Shown one piece after another: positions 11,199 to 22,539 of a DNA stretch of 64,000 nt. Origin of the DNA: Selaginella moellendorffii (lineage: Eukaryota; Streptophyta; Lycopodiopsida; Selaginellales; Selaginellaceae); assembly GCF_000143415.4 (NCBI RefSeq), contig NW_003314271.1, forward strand, positions 62,001 through 126,000. The letters run 5' to 3'. The notes beneath the pieces were generated by a model. That model made no database searches and was not told the DNA's origin. It saw only the letters and a program-made list of their open reading frames with translations. Within the stretch, counting starts at the first letter, position 1. Every line of letters begins with the position of its first letter. Both the position numbers and the translations under genes were made by a program.

Positions 11199-13136
11199 TC
11201 AAATTCGCGAGAATAGTTCTTGGATGCTGCCTTTCTGGACGTCACCCGCGCATATCTGCGAGAAAGAGCCCCACTGTTCTAAGAGAATCCTCGTCTGATC
11301 AAGACATTTACCTCCACGATTTTCTCTGAGGATTCCGGGACCACGATCGCTTCCACGCAAACTTCAGCGACCTGATCCACGAGCCACAAGACCTTTTAGA
11401 TGCATGCTTTCCTGCTAGAGTTTCTTACCTTTGATCGACTGATACCACCTATGAAGAGCGAGTCGGCTGGCCTCATGACGAGAGCCTCATCCTGGAACAA
11501 AAAGAAACGTTATCTCTAAGAAACTTAGGAGAGAATAGCAACGCTTACAGCGGGTGCGTTCTCTCGTAGACCAGCAGGCCTTACGATAGTGTACTCAAGC
11601 CCTGAGCGTTGCAATGCAAGCTCTGCCTGCCTTTTCCTGAGGAAGGATAAAACGAGTGAGACAACATTCTTGCGAAGTTAAAGCTTGTTTCGCTTACCAC
11701 CACAGAATGGGGATTATCTGGAGGAATGACGAGACTCCTATCGACGTAACCAGTATAAACTGCGAGTTAAATGTCAGTCTGGATAGACAATACTTTGCTT
11801 GCTACCTTTTTCACTTGTCCTTGGTTCTTGGCTGCCGAGATAAGGTTCACAACTCCTTCATACTCGATCTGGAAAAAAATCACTCAGTGTCAAAGAGAAT
11901 GTGATTAACAACTTAAGAACCTGGTAAGTCTTCATAATATCCAGCGGGAAAAACTTCGTCCCAATGACACACACGACCGCATTACTGTAAAGCTTGCTTT
12001 AGACTGGAAGATGAGAAAGAGCCAAACGTACCTATCACCCAGTGCTTGCTTGAGAGTTTCGTATTTACAAATGTCGCCACGGACAGCCTGCTTGTCCAGA
12101 AAGAAGACACGTTACCAGACAACGCAGTGACACCAGCAGCACAAATTTCAACTTACAGTCACGTTGCCCTGCTCGTTGAATCGATTGGCCTTATCACGAC
12201 ACAATGCTCGCACTTTGGCACCTCCTTTCGAGAGCTTTTCCACCACGAGCCTGAGTTTAGAGAATCAAAACTTGGTTACAAAGGAAAAAACGAAAGAAAA
12301 AAGCAAGAACGGAAAAACGAACTCACGAACCTTCCAGTTCTTCCCGAGGCACCGGCCACGAAAACCTTGAGATCAGCAAACCGCCCTTGATCGTGCCGAG
12401 GTTGCTCCTTTGGTTCCGTGCCATCTTGATCGTGCCGGGGCTGCTCCTTTGATTTCTTGCCATCTTGATCGTGCCGGGGATGCTCCTTTGATTTTATGCC
12501 TTTAGACGAATCCACGGGAGTGCTGCCAGAAACTTCTTTCGAGACTGCCTCAGCCCCAGCTTCTACGTTCTCTTTCAAATCTCCTCCCAAAGAAGAGATG
12601 CCCTCGAGCCGGTCTCTCTCTTCTGAGTCTTCCTCTCCATCGTCAGCTTCGTTCTCCTCTCTCAAATCACCTGGCAAAGAAGAGACGGCCTCGGGCTCTT
12701 CCGACTCCTCAACTCCATCCTCGCCATCATCCGACGCAGCATCCTCGTCGGAGATTTCTTCATCCAGCGCATTATCGAGCAAAGATTTCTCTTGCCGATC
12801 TTCCTCAGCCCCGTCGGGAGTGGAGCTATCCAGGATGTGAGGCTGCCGGACGAGCTCTTCCTCCACCGGATCATACAGATTACGCTTATTCAGGAGCTTC
12901 ATATGCCCTGCACAGACCGATGCGATCAACAACAGCCAAGACGCAGGAACAAGAGAAGAAAATTTCCACTCACGAGCTCGCCGATGCTTCGTCCGCGCCA
13001 CAATCTTCTGCATATCGCGCTTGGATCCTCCCGACGCCGTCGAGCATCGCACCAATCCGCGAGCGCGCCTCGCCGGAGGAGCATCCGCATTGGACCGCCA
13101 TTGCCATGCGGCATCGAACCCCAACGTTAATTCCAT
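11199..13136 (-). CDS. Atypical short-chain dehydrogenase/NmrA-like NAD(P)-binding protein with acidic N-terminal region
   Basis: Eleven exons (13136-12974, 12907-12331, 12250-12157, 12087-12032, 11984-11921, 11868-11806, 11759-11698, 11636-11549, 11491-11429, 11371-11312, 11255-11199) join in phase to 448 residues. Residues about 1-50 are basic and may be a plastid leader. Residues about 75-190 are very acidic. Three near-identical repeats around HDQDG/HDQGR follow. The Rossmann fold begins with VFVAGASGRTGR (about 235-246) and continues with ALCRD, VCVIGTKFFP, VTSIGVS and LEYTIVRPAGLREN. The VAEVCVEAIV motif near the end fits the atypical SDR family related to plastid TIC62-like and At2g34460-like proteins. 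There is no catalytic YxxxK, as usual in that family. Substrate unknown. The 3' end was copied into the aminopeptidase locus. Confidence 0.9.
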
Positions 13137-13154
13137 ACTCCCTTCTCTTTATTT

Positions 13155-13163
13155 TTAGGGTTT
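13155..13163. promoter_or_regulatory. Telo-box-like motif upstream of the SDR start
   Basis: TTAGGGTTT, the plant telo-box core read on one strand, lies 19 bp upstream of the SDR start codon. Such motifs are common near starts of plant housekeeping genes. Function is inferred only. Confidence 0.35.
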
Positions 13164-13430
13164 ATGCCACTCGGTTGTTTTGTTCTTGCGCCAAGCGCGT
13201 TGCCGCCTTCCACATCGCCGATCGATCGGGAGGTGGTCGCATAGGCAGCATCTTCCTGAGCGCTGGTCGATCGATCGCGAGGTTTTAGGGTTCTTATTTA
13301 AATCTGCGGGTGGTCGGGGAGAGGCAATTTGGGTATTTTCGCGTGTTTTTTTGCTTTCGTTCGTGTGTGGATTCGTTCGAAGATAGGTGCCTCTTGTAGT
13401 AGCGCGGCAGTCGCCACACAGCGCTGCAAT

Positions 13431-14651
13431 ATGAGGAAGAGTTCGAGGCGCACTGGCGTGATGCCCGCTCCAGCGGCGATGGCTCCACCCGGTAAGCCAG
13501 TTCTTTCACGCGAAAGCCTTACTCTTTCCTTCTTTTTTTCTCCATAGTGAAGAAAAAGAAAAGGACTGACACGAGTTTGAATCCAGCAAAGTCGAGCTCC
13601 AAGGAATTCGATAAGTGTGACACCTTGTTCAGTCGCTATGCTGAGAAGAATGACAAGTGCTTGATCGGGTGAGTGAGAGCTGGAAATTGTTTGATCGGCT
13701 GGTCGTATTGACAAACGTTGTTGCGAAAAAAAAAAGTCCGGAAGGAATAGAGGCGCTGTGCCGGGACTTGCAGATCGAACCCACGGATATGCGTATTCTT
13801 CTCCTGGCTTGGTGAGTATTTCCGAAAGTTAAGAGCTTTGAGCGAATCTTTCGGTTATATGTTCCAGGAAATTCGGAGCTGACAAGCAGGGATTCTTCAC
13901 GCTGGTGAGTCTTGCTTTTGAAAGTTTTTTTCGCGCATTCAAGGATTGTTTGTTCTAGGAGGAGTGGCGAGCGGGCTTGAAGGCCTTGAAAGCGGATACA
14001 CTGGATAAGTTGAAGAAGGCACTCGCAAATCTCCAGCAACAGGTGCGTGAGTGTATGATTCAAGCATCTTTTCGCTTATATAAGTTATCTTGCTTTCCAG
14101 GTTGCGGATGACGAAGAAGAATTCAAGTCCTTGTACAGCTTCTCCTTTCAGTATTGCTTGACAGGTAATCGCAAATCATCCATCCATCGCTGTCGCTGTA
14201 GAGATTGATGAACCTCCTTTCTCTTCCAGAACCAAGGCAAAAGACGCTGGATCTCGATTCGGCGTGCCAAATGCTGGAGCTCATTCTCTCGGGACGACCG
14301 CATTTGGATTCCTTCACTCGTTTCCTCCAGGTACTTCGTTGCTCTTTCAGGTTTCTCCAGAGCTTTCGATTGATCTTCACGCATGGTTGGGATACTTTCT
14401 TCTCAGGAGCAAAAGGAATACAAGGGGATCAATCACGATCAGTGGATTGGATTTCTTCGCTTTTGTGACGAGGTATTCTAAAACTTTTTAAACGTTTTTT
14501 CGCGGGATCCCATCTTAACACTCGCTTTGGATCAATCACGCAGGTGAGCACTGATATGAGTAACTACGATGAGACGCAAGCGTGGCCTCTGCTCCTGGAC
14601 AACTACGTGGAGTGGTCAAAACAGGCCGGTGGCTCCAAAGAGCCCATGTAA
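13431..14651 (+). CDS. DCN1-like protein (cullin neddylation co-E3, PONY domain)
   Basis: Nine exons (13431-13491, 13548-13668, 13737-13811, 13868-13904, 13959-14042, 14101-14164, 14230-14330, 14407-14472, 14544-14651) join in phase to 238 residues. A basic N-terminus ([15 protein letters not shown]) precedes the PONY domain, which has [43 protein letters not shown] and the C-terminal [20 protein letters not shown]1 proteins stimulate transfer of NEDD8 from Ubc12 to cullins. The basic tail resembles the nuclear DCNL4/5 group. Length and domain are complete. Confidence 0.93.
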
Positions 14652-15031
14652 GAGAGAGGTGGCATATGCGATTGAAAATTCTTTTTTGCCCTCCCGCGTG
14701 GCATGGTGCGCTGGCACTGCTAGACAAGTGTTAGCCAGTGTAGGCCCAGTATTCGAATGACGTGTCTCGTGACGTGGTGCATTGTTTCTACAATTTGGGG
14801 GAAGACGATGGATCTGTAGATCTTTCTCCTCGCTCGCGCTGTAGCAACGACGAAAGGAGCCTCAATCGGTGGTGCGCGTTGCTTTTCGCTGAGTGGCCGT
14901 GCTGCGATTGCGGTCTTAGGTCTAGGATTTGTGGCTGTAGGTCGGGATTTCTAGGGGAGCTCCGCTCCACAACAGGGAGGAAGAGGATTTTCGCTGCTAA
15001 TGCTGCTCGATCGATCGAGGCAGCTCACGAG

Positions 15032-16775
15032 ATGGTGAAAGATACGGAGTATTACGACGTTCTAGGATTGACGCCGGATGCGAGCGCGGCCGATGTAAAG
15101 AAGGCGTATTATGTTAAGGTAATTGTCTCGTCTCGCTTGGCAAGCTCTCGATCGAGAGTGATCTTTTCTCTTCCGGCCAGGCTAAGAAGGTACACCCAGA
15201 CAAGAATCCCAATGATCCACAGGCCGCAAGGAATTTTCAAGTAAGTGAGCTAGCTCCTTTCCAGTCTTCCAAGCGATTCTTACAAGCGATTCCATAAACT
15301 CTCTAGCTTCTCGGGGAGGCGTATCAAACGCTGAGCGATCCTGCGAAAAAAGAAGCCTATGACAAATTCGGCAAAGCTGGAGTGTCAACGTAAGTGTCTT
15401 TGCTACGAAGGTTCCATGTGTTCTTATCGAGGCTTTTTTGTTCTTGTGATGTTTCTTTCTTTGCAGAGACCAAATGCTCGACCCCGCTGCGGTGTTTGGC
15501 ATGCTCTTTGGAAGTGAGATGTTTGAAGATTACGTTGGGCAGCTTGCAATGGCATCTATGGCGTCCATAGATACTTCAAGTGGTGATAACCAAGCCATGG
15601 ATCTGAGGCAAGTACAAGAGAAGCTCAAGGTGAGTAGCTAGCGCTTTTGTTTTCTGTCTAGTTGCTTGCTCTTTAGTTTTCCGTCCGTTAACTCGGCCTT
15701 GTCTTTGCTCTTCACAGGTTTTGCAACAAGAGAGGGAAGATAAGCTTACCAAGTGCTTAATCGCTCGTCTACAGCGTTATGTTGACGGCGACAAAGACGG
15801 GTTCAGTGAATGGGCGAAAAGCGAGGCTCAGCATCTTTCGAATGCGGGTATTATATAATCTTGGTGCTGAGCTTTGATCCGTGTTTTTTAACCCGGAAGT
15901 GCTTTCTATAATTTTGCGCTGTAGCTTTTGGAGAGCCGATGCTGCACACGATTGGGTACATATATGCTCGACAGGCTGCAAAGGAGCTTGGTAAAAAAAT
16001 GTTGTTCATGGGAGTTCCTTTCTTGGCGGAATGGGTTCGTGACAAGGGACACTTTATCAAGTCACAAGTGACCGCCGCGGCTGGTTTGTAGAGTTTTACT
16101 CAGCTCCGCTTTTCCCATTATTCTAACAAGCAACTGTTGTCTCAGGTGCGATCGCCTTGATGCAAATGCAAGAGGATATGAAGAGGGAGCTCGCTGCAGG
16201 GGGTGATATGAGCGAAAGTGCCATCGAAAAGTATCTTGAATCCAAGCAACAAGTGATGATCGACTCTCTGTGGAAGCTCAACGTCGCGGACATCGAGGTC
16301 ACTTTATCACATATCTGCCAGAACGTAAGCAAGAGATGTCACAACACTCTGATCACACAAATGTGATATACTGTCCAGGTTTTGCACGATGCTTCCGCTG
16401 GAAGAGAAGTTCAGAGGCAGCGCGCAAAGGCTCTGAAAAAGCTGGGGAATATTTTCCAGGTTTGTTTGCATTCTCCATTCTCTTATCCTTTGTTCCGACA
16501 GGGCTTACAGGGAGCCAAAGTTCCGTATAGAAGAGAGAAAAGCCTTCGTCACGACGCGAAGCTGGGTCAAGACAGCTCGAGCTCCACACCGACGCCTCAA
16601 CCGAGTAATTCATCTCACACCTTCCAGGTTTTTATCACTTAAGTTGTTTCCAAGCTCAAATCTTCCATGAACTTTTCTTTTGTTTGATTTGTTCTTCCAG
16701 AACCCAGCGGATGGTGGTTTTGCTAATCAGCCCACGTCAATGCCATCTCCAGCTGCTCCTCCGGGCATGGCATGA
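15032..16775 (+). CDS. DnaJ protein with C-terminal DnaJ-X domain
   Basis: The J-domain starts at the chosen Met with [15 protein letters not shown] and, across the first intron, has [10 protein letters not shown] containing the HPD tripeptide that stimulates Hsp70 ATPase. [17 protein letters not shown] follows. There is no Gly/Phe-rich region or zinc finger. The rest is a DnaJ-X region: [34 protein letters not shown] and [18 protein letters not shown], then a Ser/Pro-rich tail ending in PPGMA. This matches the plant DnaJ-X family (type III J proteins). Roughly ten short GT-AG introns. An open frame extends upstream of the Met, but homology begins here. Confidence 0.92.
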
Positions 16776-17014
16776 AAAAAATGGGAGAGATTGTGAAGAA
16801 AAGATCCATACTCCATTCTTTCATTGCGTGTATTGTGTGTCTATGTGATCTGACGGGTATAATTGAGACACGTGGCTAGTGGGCATTTGAATGATTCTAG
16901 GACCAGAGACAGCAAGGAAAGCGTACTCTCCCGTAGAGTTTCTTGGCATTTGGAAGGCGTGATTAGGGCTTGTGGGAGCTCCGCTAGGGCTCTTCGATCC
17001 CGATCCTCGCCGCA

Positions 17015-18631
17015 ATGTCGGACGCAATGGTAAATGGATTGGCAGGCGCTGGAGGCGGCCTCGTCGCGCAGCTCCTCACTTACCCGCTCCAGACGGTATT
17101 GTTAGCTTCGATCGATCGAACCGAGCGTGATTCTGTGATGCATTCTCAGGTAAATACTAGACAGCAGACGGAGAGGAGATCAAAGAAGGCCGCGTCTTCC
17201 TCCTCGTTGGATGATTCGCAAGCGACAATTCGGAAGAGTGGCACAATTTTGGAGATCTACAGGGTATGTTTTGGATCTTGGAGCGTTGACGCAATTCTTT
17301 TCATAGGTGATAGCGGAGGAAGGATGGGGTGGATTATATAGAGGTTTGACACCCTCACTTTTGGGAACAGTAGCGTCTCAGGTTTGTATGCGTGGTCTAA
17401 AGTCGTGATGAACTTATTGTTTGGTTTGTGCAGAGTGTGTACTACTATTTCTATCAGCTGTTTAGAAATGCGGCCGAGTCTAATGCTAGACGGAGGAGAA
17501 AGAATGGCATTGGAGATGGTACTGTTGGTATGTCCGACTCACTACTTGTAGCAGCATTGGCAGGGTAATTGGTCTTGATGCTTGTCTCTGACTTTGGAGT
17601 TCCTTTTTCCCTATTGCAGAAGCTTGAACGTGCTCCTGACGAATCCTATCTGGGTCGTGGTGACTAGAATGCAGGCATGTTGTGCTAGCTCGTTTTCGTT
17701 GCTTCATATTACCGATGTTTCAGACACAAACGCAAGCGGAAATGAAATCAAGCGCTCTTCAAAGTGAGATTGAGAAACCTCCTGCATCTCGTGAAGCATT
17801 GCCAGCGGATGTTGAAAGTCAAGCAAAACACATAAATATTGTCTCTCCTGCCACCAATCATGGTGCCGCCTACACTGTAAGTTAATGTTTACTTTTTTTT
17901 ATGTTAGTCTTGATGATGATTGCTTGTTAGGTTCAAGACCTCTACCGCGAAGCCGGTTTAATAGGCTTTTGGAAAGGAGTTCTTCCCACTCTTATAATGG
18001 TAACCACCAAACTTTGCATCCGAAACTCTCACGTTCATGTATCGAACAGGTTAGCAATCCCGCTATTCAATTTATGATTTATGAGACCCTATTAAAGGAA
18101 CTCACCAAAAAGAGAAAGATAAACAAGCATGGGATGAAAGATGTTTCCCCTTTAGAGGTAAATGCGATTGCTTCCAACATTCCTCGGTTGACAGTTAACT
18201 GCCAGATTTTTGTGATTGGTTCTATTGGCAAGCTCGGTGCCACAATTGCCACATACCCGCTGCTCGTAGTAAAGGTACTGAAGTTGATGTTATGGTTGTC
18301 CCTTTCACTAAAAGATGTCCTTGGGTTACCAGTCGCGCCTCCAAGCGAAGCAAGCAATCGGTAGGGATAAATCAACGCAGTACACAGGTTCAGTATCGAT
18401 ATTGTTTCGTGTCGTTGAGTTGACGTATGTGACCTTTGAACAACAGGAACTTTAGATGCAATCTTCAAGATGATCAGGTACGAAGGTTTGACCGGGTTCT
18501 ACAAGGGGATGAGTACAAAGATCGTACAGAGCGTGGCAGCTGCGGCCTTGCTCCTTATGATTAAGGAAGAGCTGGTCAAGGTGGCTAGAAAGCTATTACT
18601 GAGGCGGCAAAAGAAACTTGCATCTCGTTAG
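17015..18631 (+). CDS. PXN: Peroxisomal NAD carrier (mitochondrial carrier family)
   Basis: The product begins MSDAMVNGLAGAGGGLVAQL and has three carrier repeats with signatures YPLQTVNTRQQ, NPIWVVVTRMQ and YPLLVVKSRLQ. It ends with MSTKIVQSVAAAALLLMIKE. The variant signatures, especially Q in the first, closely follow the plant peroxisomal NAD+ carrier PXN, which imports NAD+ into peroxisomes in exchange for AMP/NMN to support beta-oxidation. Introns are short GT-AG types (the second exon starts at VNTRQQ). A Lys/Ser-rich insert follows repeat one and a Gln/Glu-rich one follows repeat two, both matrix-side loops. All splice phases that I checked keep the frame. Confidence 0.93.
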
Positions 18632-21600
18632 CTGCTAAGAGGTAAACGCTTCTTCTTTGTGCTGATGTAAGGTAACCTTCGATTTGTTTTTCCAGGCGAT
18701 TTGAAATAATTTCTGACTTGACTTCCCAAGGCGTGAAGGATGTTCCATTCTTGGCTCGTTTGAAAGCTGCCACCCGAAAGATTTAAAGATATGGATCGGT
18801 TGGAATCCACACGGGTGTGGCCAAGCACTTTGTATTGGTAGTCACAAGGGGCCACTCTTTCCTTTGTCGCATTACAAGCCGGAGCAGAGCTGGAGAACAT
18901 GCAGGTGGATTGGACTAGGATCAGAGATCAAGAGAGAGGGTCCGGGATCTTCTTTCCAGCAAGTTGGAGCAGTCGTGAATTGCGTGGATGCTTGGTGGAA
19001 AGAGCTGTCACCAGGTTGCTGGGGCTTGTCAGGGACAAAGTCTTTGGCAAACACACTCTACTAGTATGAAGACCGATTGTCTTGTCAGTACTCTCTCTCG
19101 AATTGAGACTCCGCATCAATGCGGAGAGATGTTGATCAAATGATCCTGCGCTAAGCCGACCGTCGCTCGCAGCAAACACCCGAGCTTATTAACCTTGACC
19201 TCTGACAGTGACTTTGTGGCTGCAGCAGCAAATAGATTGGTGGGACGTTCCCATTCAGCACAACGAGTAAACAAAGAACGAGAGGTATGAGTTGTGCTGC
19301 TTTGGTGCGAGCTGAATATTATACTAACACCTTGGACGTTTGACTGTGTATCCAGAAGGAGCCAAATTGGCGTGTTTACAAAAGCTCGAGCATCTGCGGT
19401 CCCACTCGTTAAGTAGCTACCCTCGTGGAGGAGAGAAAAAAAGAAAGAGGAGAAAAACTGCAAGAGGAAGAAGAAAAGGTTTGCTATTTTATGCTACAGT
19501 TCTCATGTTCTTGCTTGTATAGCCGCACATTTGGGACTACGAGCAGCCCGAATGAGACTCGCAACAGCGAGCTCTCAACTACCAGCGTAGCTTCCTATAT
19601 GATTGTGGCTCGAAAGATGGTACTCGTTCTTTTGATTTACCGGCCACTGCTCCTTAGAATTTCTCTCGGCTTTACAACAAAACTTTTAGCGTGTGCAGTG
19701 GTGCTAGATCTACCGCAGCCTGGCACTCTGCAATCAAGGATCGTGCTGTCGGTACGCTTTGACTTCCTGTAGCCGCAGCCGACGTCCTCGCGTTGGCTAC
19801 GGCTTGCTTTGTTTCCTTGCTTTTTCGCGTCCTCTGTATGATGCTAATCAACTCTTTCTTCTGTAGGATAAAGCAGGAACAAGCACAGAGGCCGTGTGCA
19901 TATACCGGCAAACAGATTACGAAAGAAGTGATTATATGTGCACCGGAGAGGGAGGTAGGTGCATGTAAACATCAATCATACGCCTTCTGGAGTTGAGATT
20001 CCCAGAAGAAAATAAAACTCGAATAGACAGGCTCTCTCCGTGCGACACAATGCTCTGCAATTAATGGGGGAATGGAAAATCCCTCTAGAATGGTGAGCCG
20101 TCTCCGTGGTTGCTTTTGTTTTTACTGGATTGTCTCTCGTTTTTTTTTCTTACAGGGTGGAGAAAAGTGGACTTGGAGCCTTGAGGTACAACTGTCCGAT
20201 GGTTCCCGGAGGAACTACAAAAGCTGGTAACTTCACACCGACAAAACTGTTTCCGGATCTATCTCCCGGTGAAAATGTGGCGACCTCGGTGTGCACAGGA
20301 TACCAGGGGTGCTGTCGGACACCACGGCGTGAGATATTCCATTGCTGTTAGATCTTCTAATCCAGGTTCGCCAGTATCTTAGCTTAGCTCACTCTTATTT
20401 CCTTGCTTGCACAAGATATTGACTTAGTGGAAGGTTTATCGCCTTGCGCACAACCTAACGACCGTGCTCTCGTTTTTAAAACATTTGCTCCAGGGAACAC
20501 GAAGAAATACACATGGCCTTATATTCGACTTTGGCTTGGCTCGCCGTGCTACGTGATTTTCCGCAAACTGGCCAAAGAGCTACTAATATCAACCAACTAA
20601 TCTCACCGTCATTTGACGTCAGGCTACATTGCTGCCGAGCTCATGGTGATGAAGGCAAGCCATATTTTCTGTTCTCTTGTTTTGGTTTCTCTTTTCTTTC
20701 GCTCGGTTCTTTTTTTCCCTCATGCTTTGTTCTCTTCCTCGCGCAGGGTGTGTTGCAACTTGGACAGCGATGGCGGTTTCCTGATTGATTTAAACGGGGG
20801 CCGTGTCTCATTCCCAGCCCGTTTTGTTTGCGTGAAGCTTCTTCTCAAAGCGCGTAAGGTTCGTTCTACTGTGCTTGCTTAGAATCGATTTTTCTAACCA
20901 TGGAGATTCTTAAACGTTTCCAAGGATTTCCAAGCTTCGTTTTTTATTTCCAGGAACGAAAGAGCGGTTGTTGGCCAGCGGCGTGGGTGTTCTAAACACC
21001 ACGCAAAACGCGAATTCTTGCGGGTGAGCTCATCGTTTTTCCCTTTTTCCCTTACGATATCCGGGTCTACTGGTAGACATAGATTTGGTTTGTCATATTA
21101 CATGAGCTCATCATTGTTACAGGTTAGTTTATGTGTCGTTACAGGCCTTCATTTAAACAGCAGAGAAATTTGGCCGCGTTTGTGATGCAAGCAAAGCAAG
21201 CCAACAAGCAAGCCTCCACCATCGCCGGGTAAAAACATTTCTTTTTCCGCTAATCACAGACTCCAGTTTTTAACCGAGGGGAGGAAGAATGTCGACAAGG
21301 ATGGAGTGTCCTTGAAAGTGAAGGGAATCGAACCCTGTCAACCCGGAAAATTAATCCCGCGGCCGTGGGGCCGCCGGGGTTTTGTCGGAGATGCAACGAC
21401 ATGGGACCCGAAATCATATCGGACGCTGATGCCCGAGCCACTGAGACGCGCACACGTGGCAGTCCACAGTGGCCGCAGTTAATGCTTGGGTCCCGCCACG
21501 TGCGCGCTAGATGCTGGGTTCCAGAAGGCTGACGTGGCCAAACGGTTTTTTTGCCCTGGAGGTCCCAGGCTCGAATCGCAAGCGCGTCGGAAGGGATCTC

Positions 21601-22310
21601 GCCAAAGTTTAAAATAATCGCAACTCGCAACGTTTCGCTTGTTGACAAGAATTTTTTTTATAATCTTGTCAATGCAACTTGATCGTATTTTTTGTGGAGA
21701 CCGGATAATGTCGGTGAAGACCCAATCTACAGCGTCCGATCCTTCTTATATTTGTTGTCGTCCGTCCGTTCCGTCCGTCCTTGTGTATGTTTGATACGCT
21801 TGGACCATCTACACGCTGTTTCAAGAAGACACGGGATGACCGCTTCTACAAGCACACAAGAATTGTATATCGTACATGAGAATGCGACCGTCAACTTTAT
21901 GAAAAAGCTCGCGGGAGAAAAAGAAACAAGAAAATTTGATGCGAGATGGAAAAACTACCCTCTGGTCGTTTGCTTGAACTGCAAAGTCACGTCTTATCGA
22001 GCTTTATATTCCTTGGAGACATATCAATGGGGGCCATACCACCTTTCCAAAGTCCGTAAGTCTGTTAAACAAAGGTTTGCTACGCACAAATTATATTGAT
22101 ATTAGTTACACCTTACCAACCACGAATCAGGGAGCCCTAATCAGAGAGGATATTCGGTGATCCATGGCAAGAATATGTGATGATTGATGTGGTGGTGGTA
22201 GCAACCTAGTATTGCGCGCGTTTAAAATCTCCGGGGGTGGGAACAAGGGTTTCTCTGCAGCTCAAGTGTCACAATTCCATCCGGTCTCTGTCACATCCCT
22301 CTCGCTTTCG
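18632..22310. other. Gene-poor region with exon-like debris
   Basis: Several short plus-strand stretches look coding and lie next to plausible splice signals, for example AVVNCVDAWWKELSPGCW near 18990, CIYRQTDYERSDYMCTGEG near 19900, GGEKWTWSLEVQLSDGS near 20160 and SGYIAAELMVMK near 20620. I could not join them into one frame or recognise a family. This may be a decayed gene. From 21300 to 21600 the sequence is GC-rich without coding signal. No RNA gene is supported. Confidence 0.35.
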
Positions 22311-22315
22311 ATCGA

Positions 22316-22450
22316 TCGCTCCTCTCTCTCTCTCTCTCTCTCTCCCTCTCCCCTCTCGATCAATCAATCGATCGAGGCATTCATCCGCTCGCTCTCTCGC
22401 GCTCGCGCTCGCGCGCACTTTCAAAAGAAATACACCATACAATGCGATTG
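22316..22450. repeat. TC microsatellite and GATC-rich leader of the first MYB gene
   Basis: A (TC)n run at about 22320-22345 is followed by repeats of GATCGATC and GCTCGCGC in the 200 bp before the MYB start. Similar CT and GATC runs precede the BES1 gene and the second MYB exon 2. Probably 5' UTR or promoter low complexity. Confidence 0.7.
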
Positions 22451-22539
22451 ATCGATCGATCCAGCAAAGCGGCCGGGGATGATCCATCGTTCGTGCTCGT
22501 TTTTCCCGCATTAGGTTAATTTGGGGGGAAAAGAGTAGC

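Noticed and set aside
14762-15031. Extended N-terminus for the DnaJ protein
   Set aside because: The open frame upstream of the J-domain Met shows no similarity and low coding quality; treated as 5' UTR.
21300-21360. tRNA T-arm-like GGGTTCGATTCCC on the minus strand
   Set aside because: A B-box-like core is present, but no acceptor, D-arm or anticodon stem can be folded upstream of it, so no tRNA is supported.
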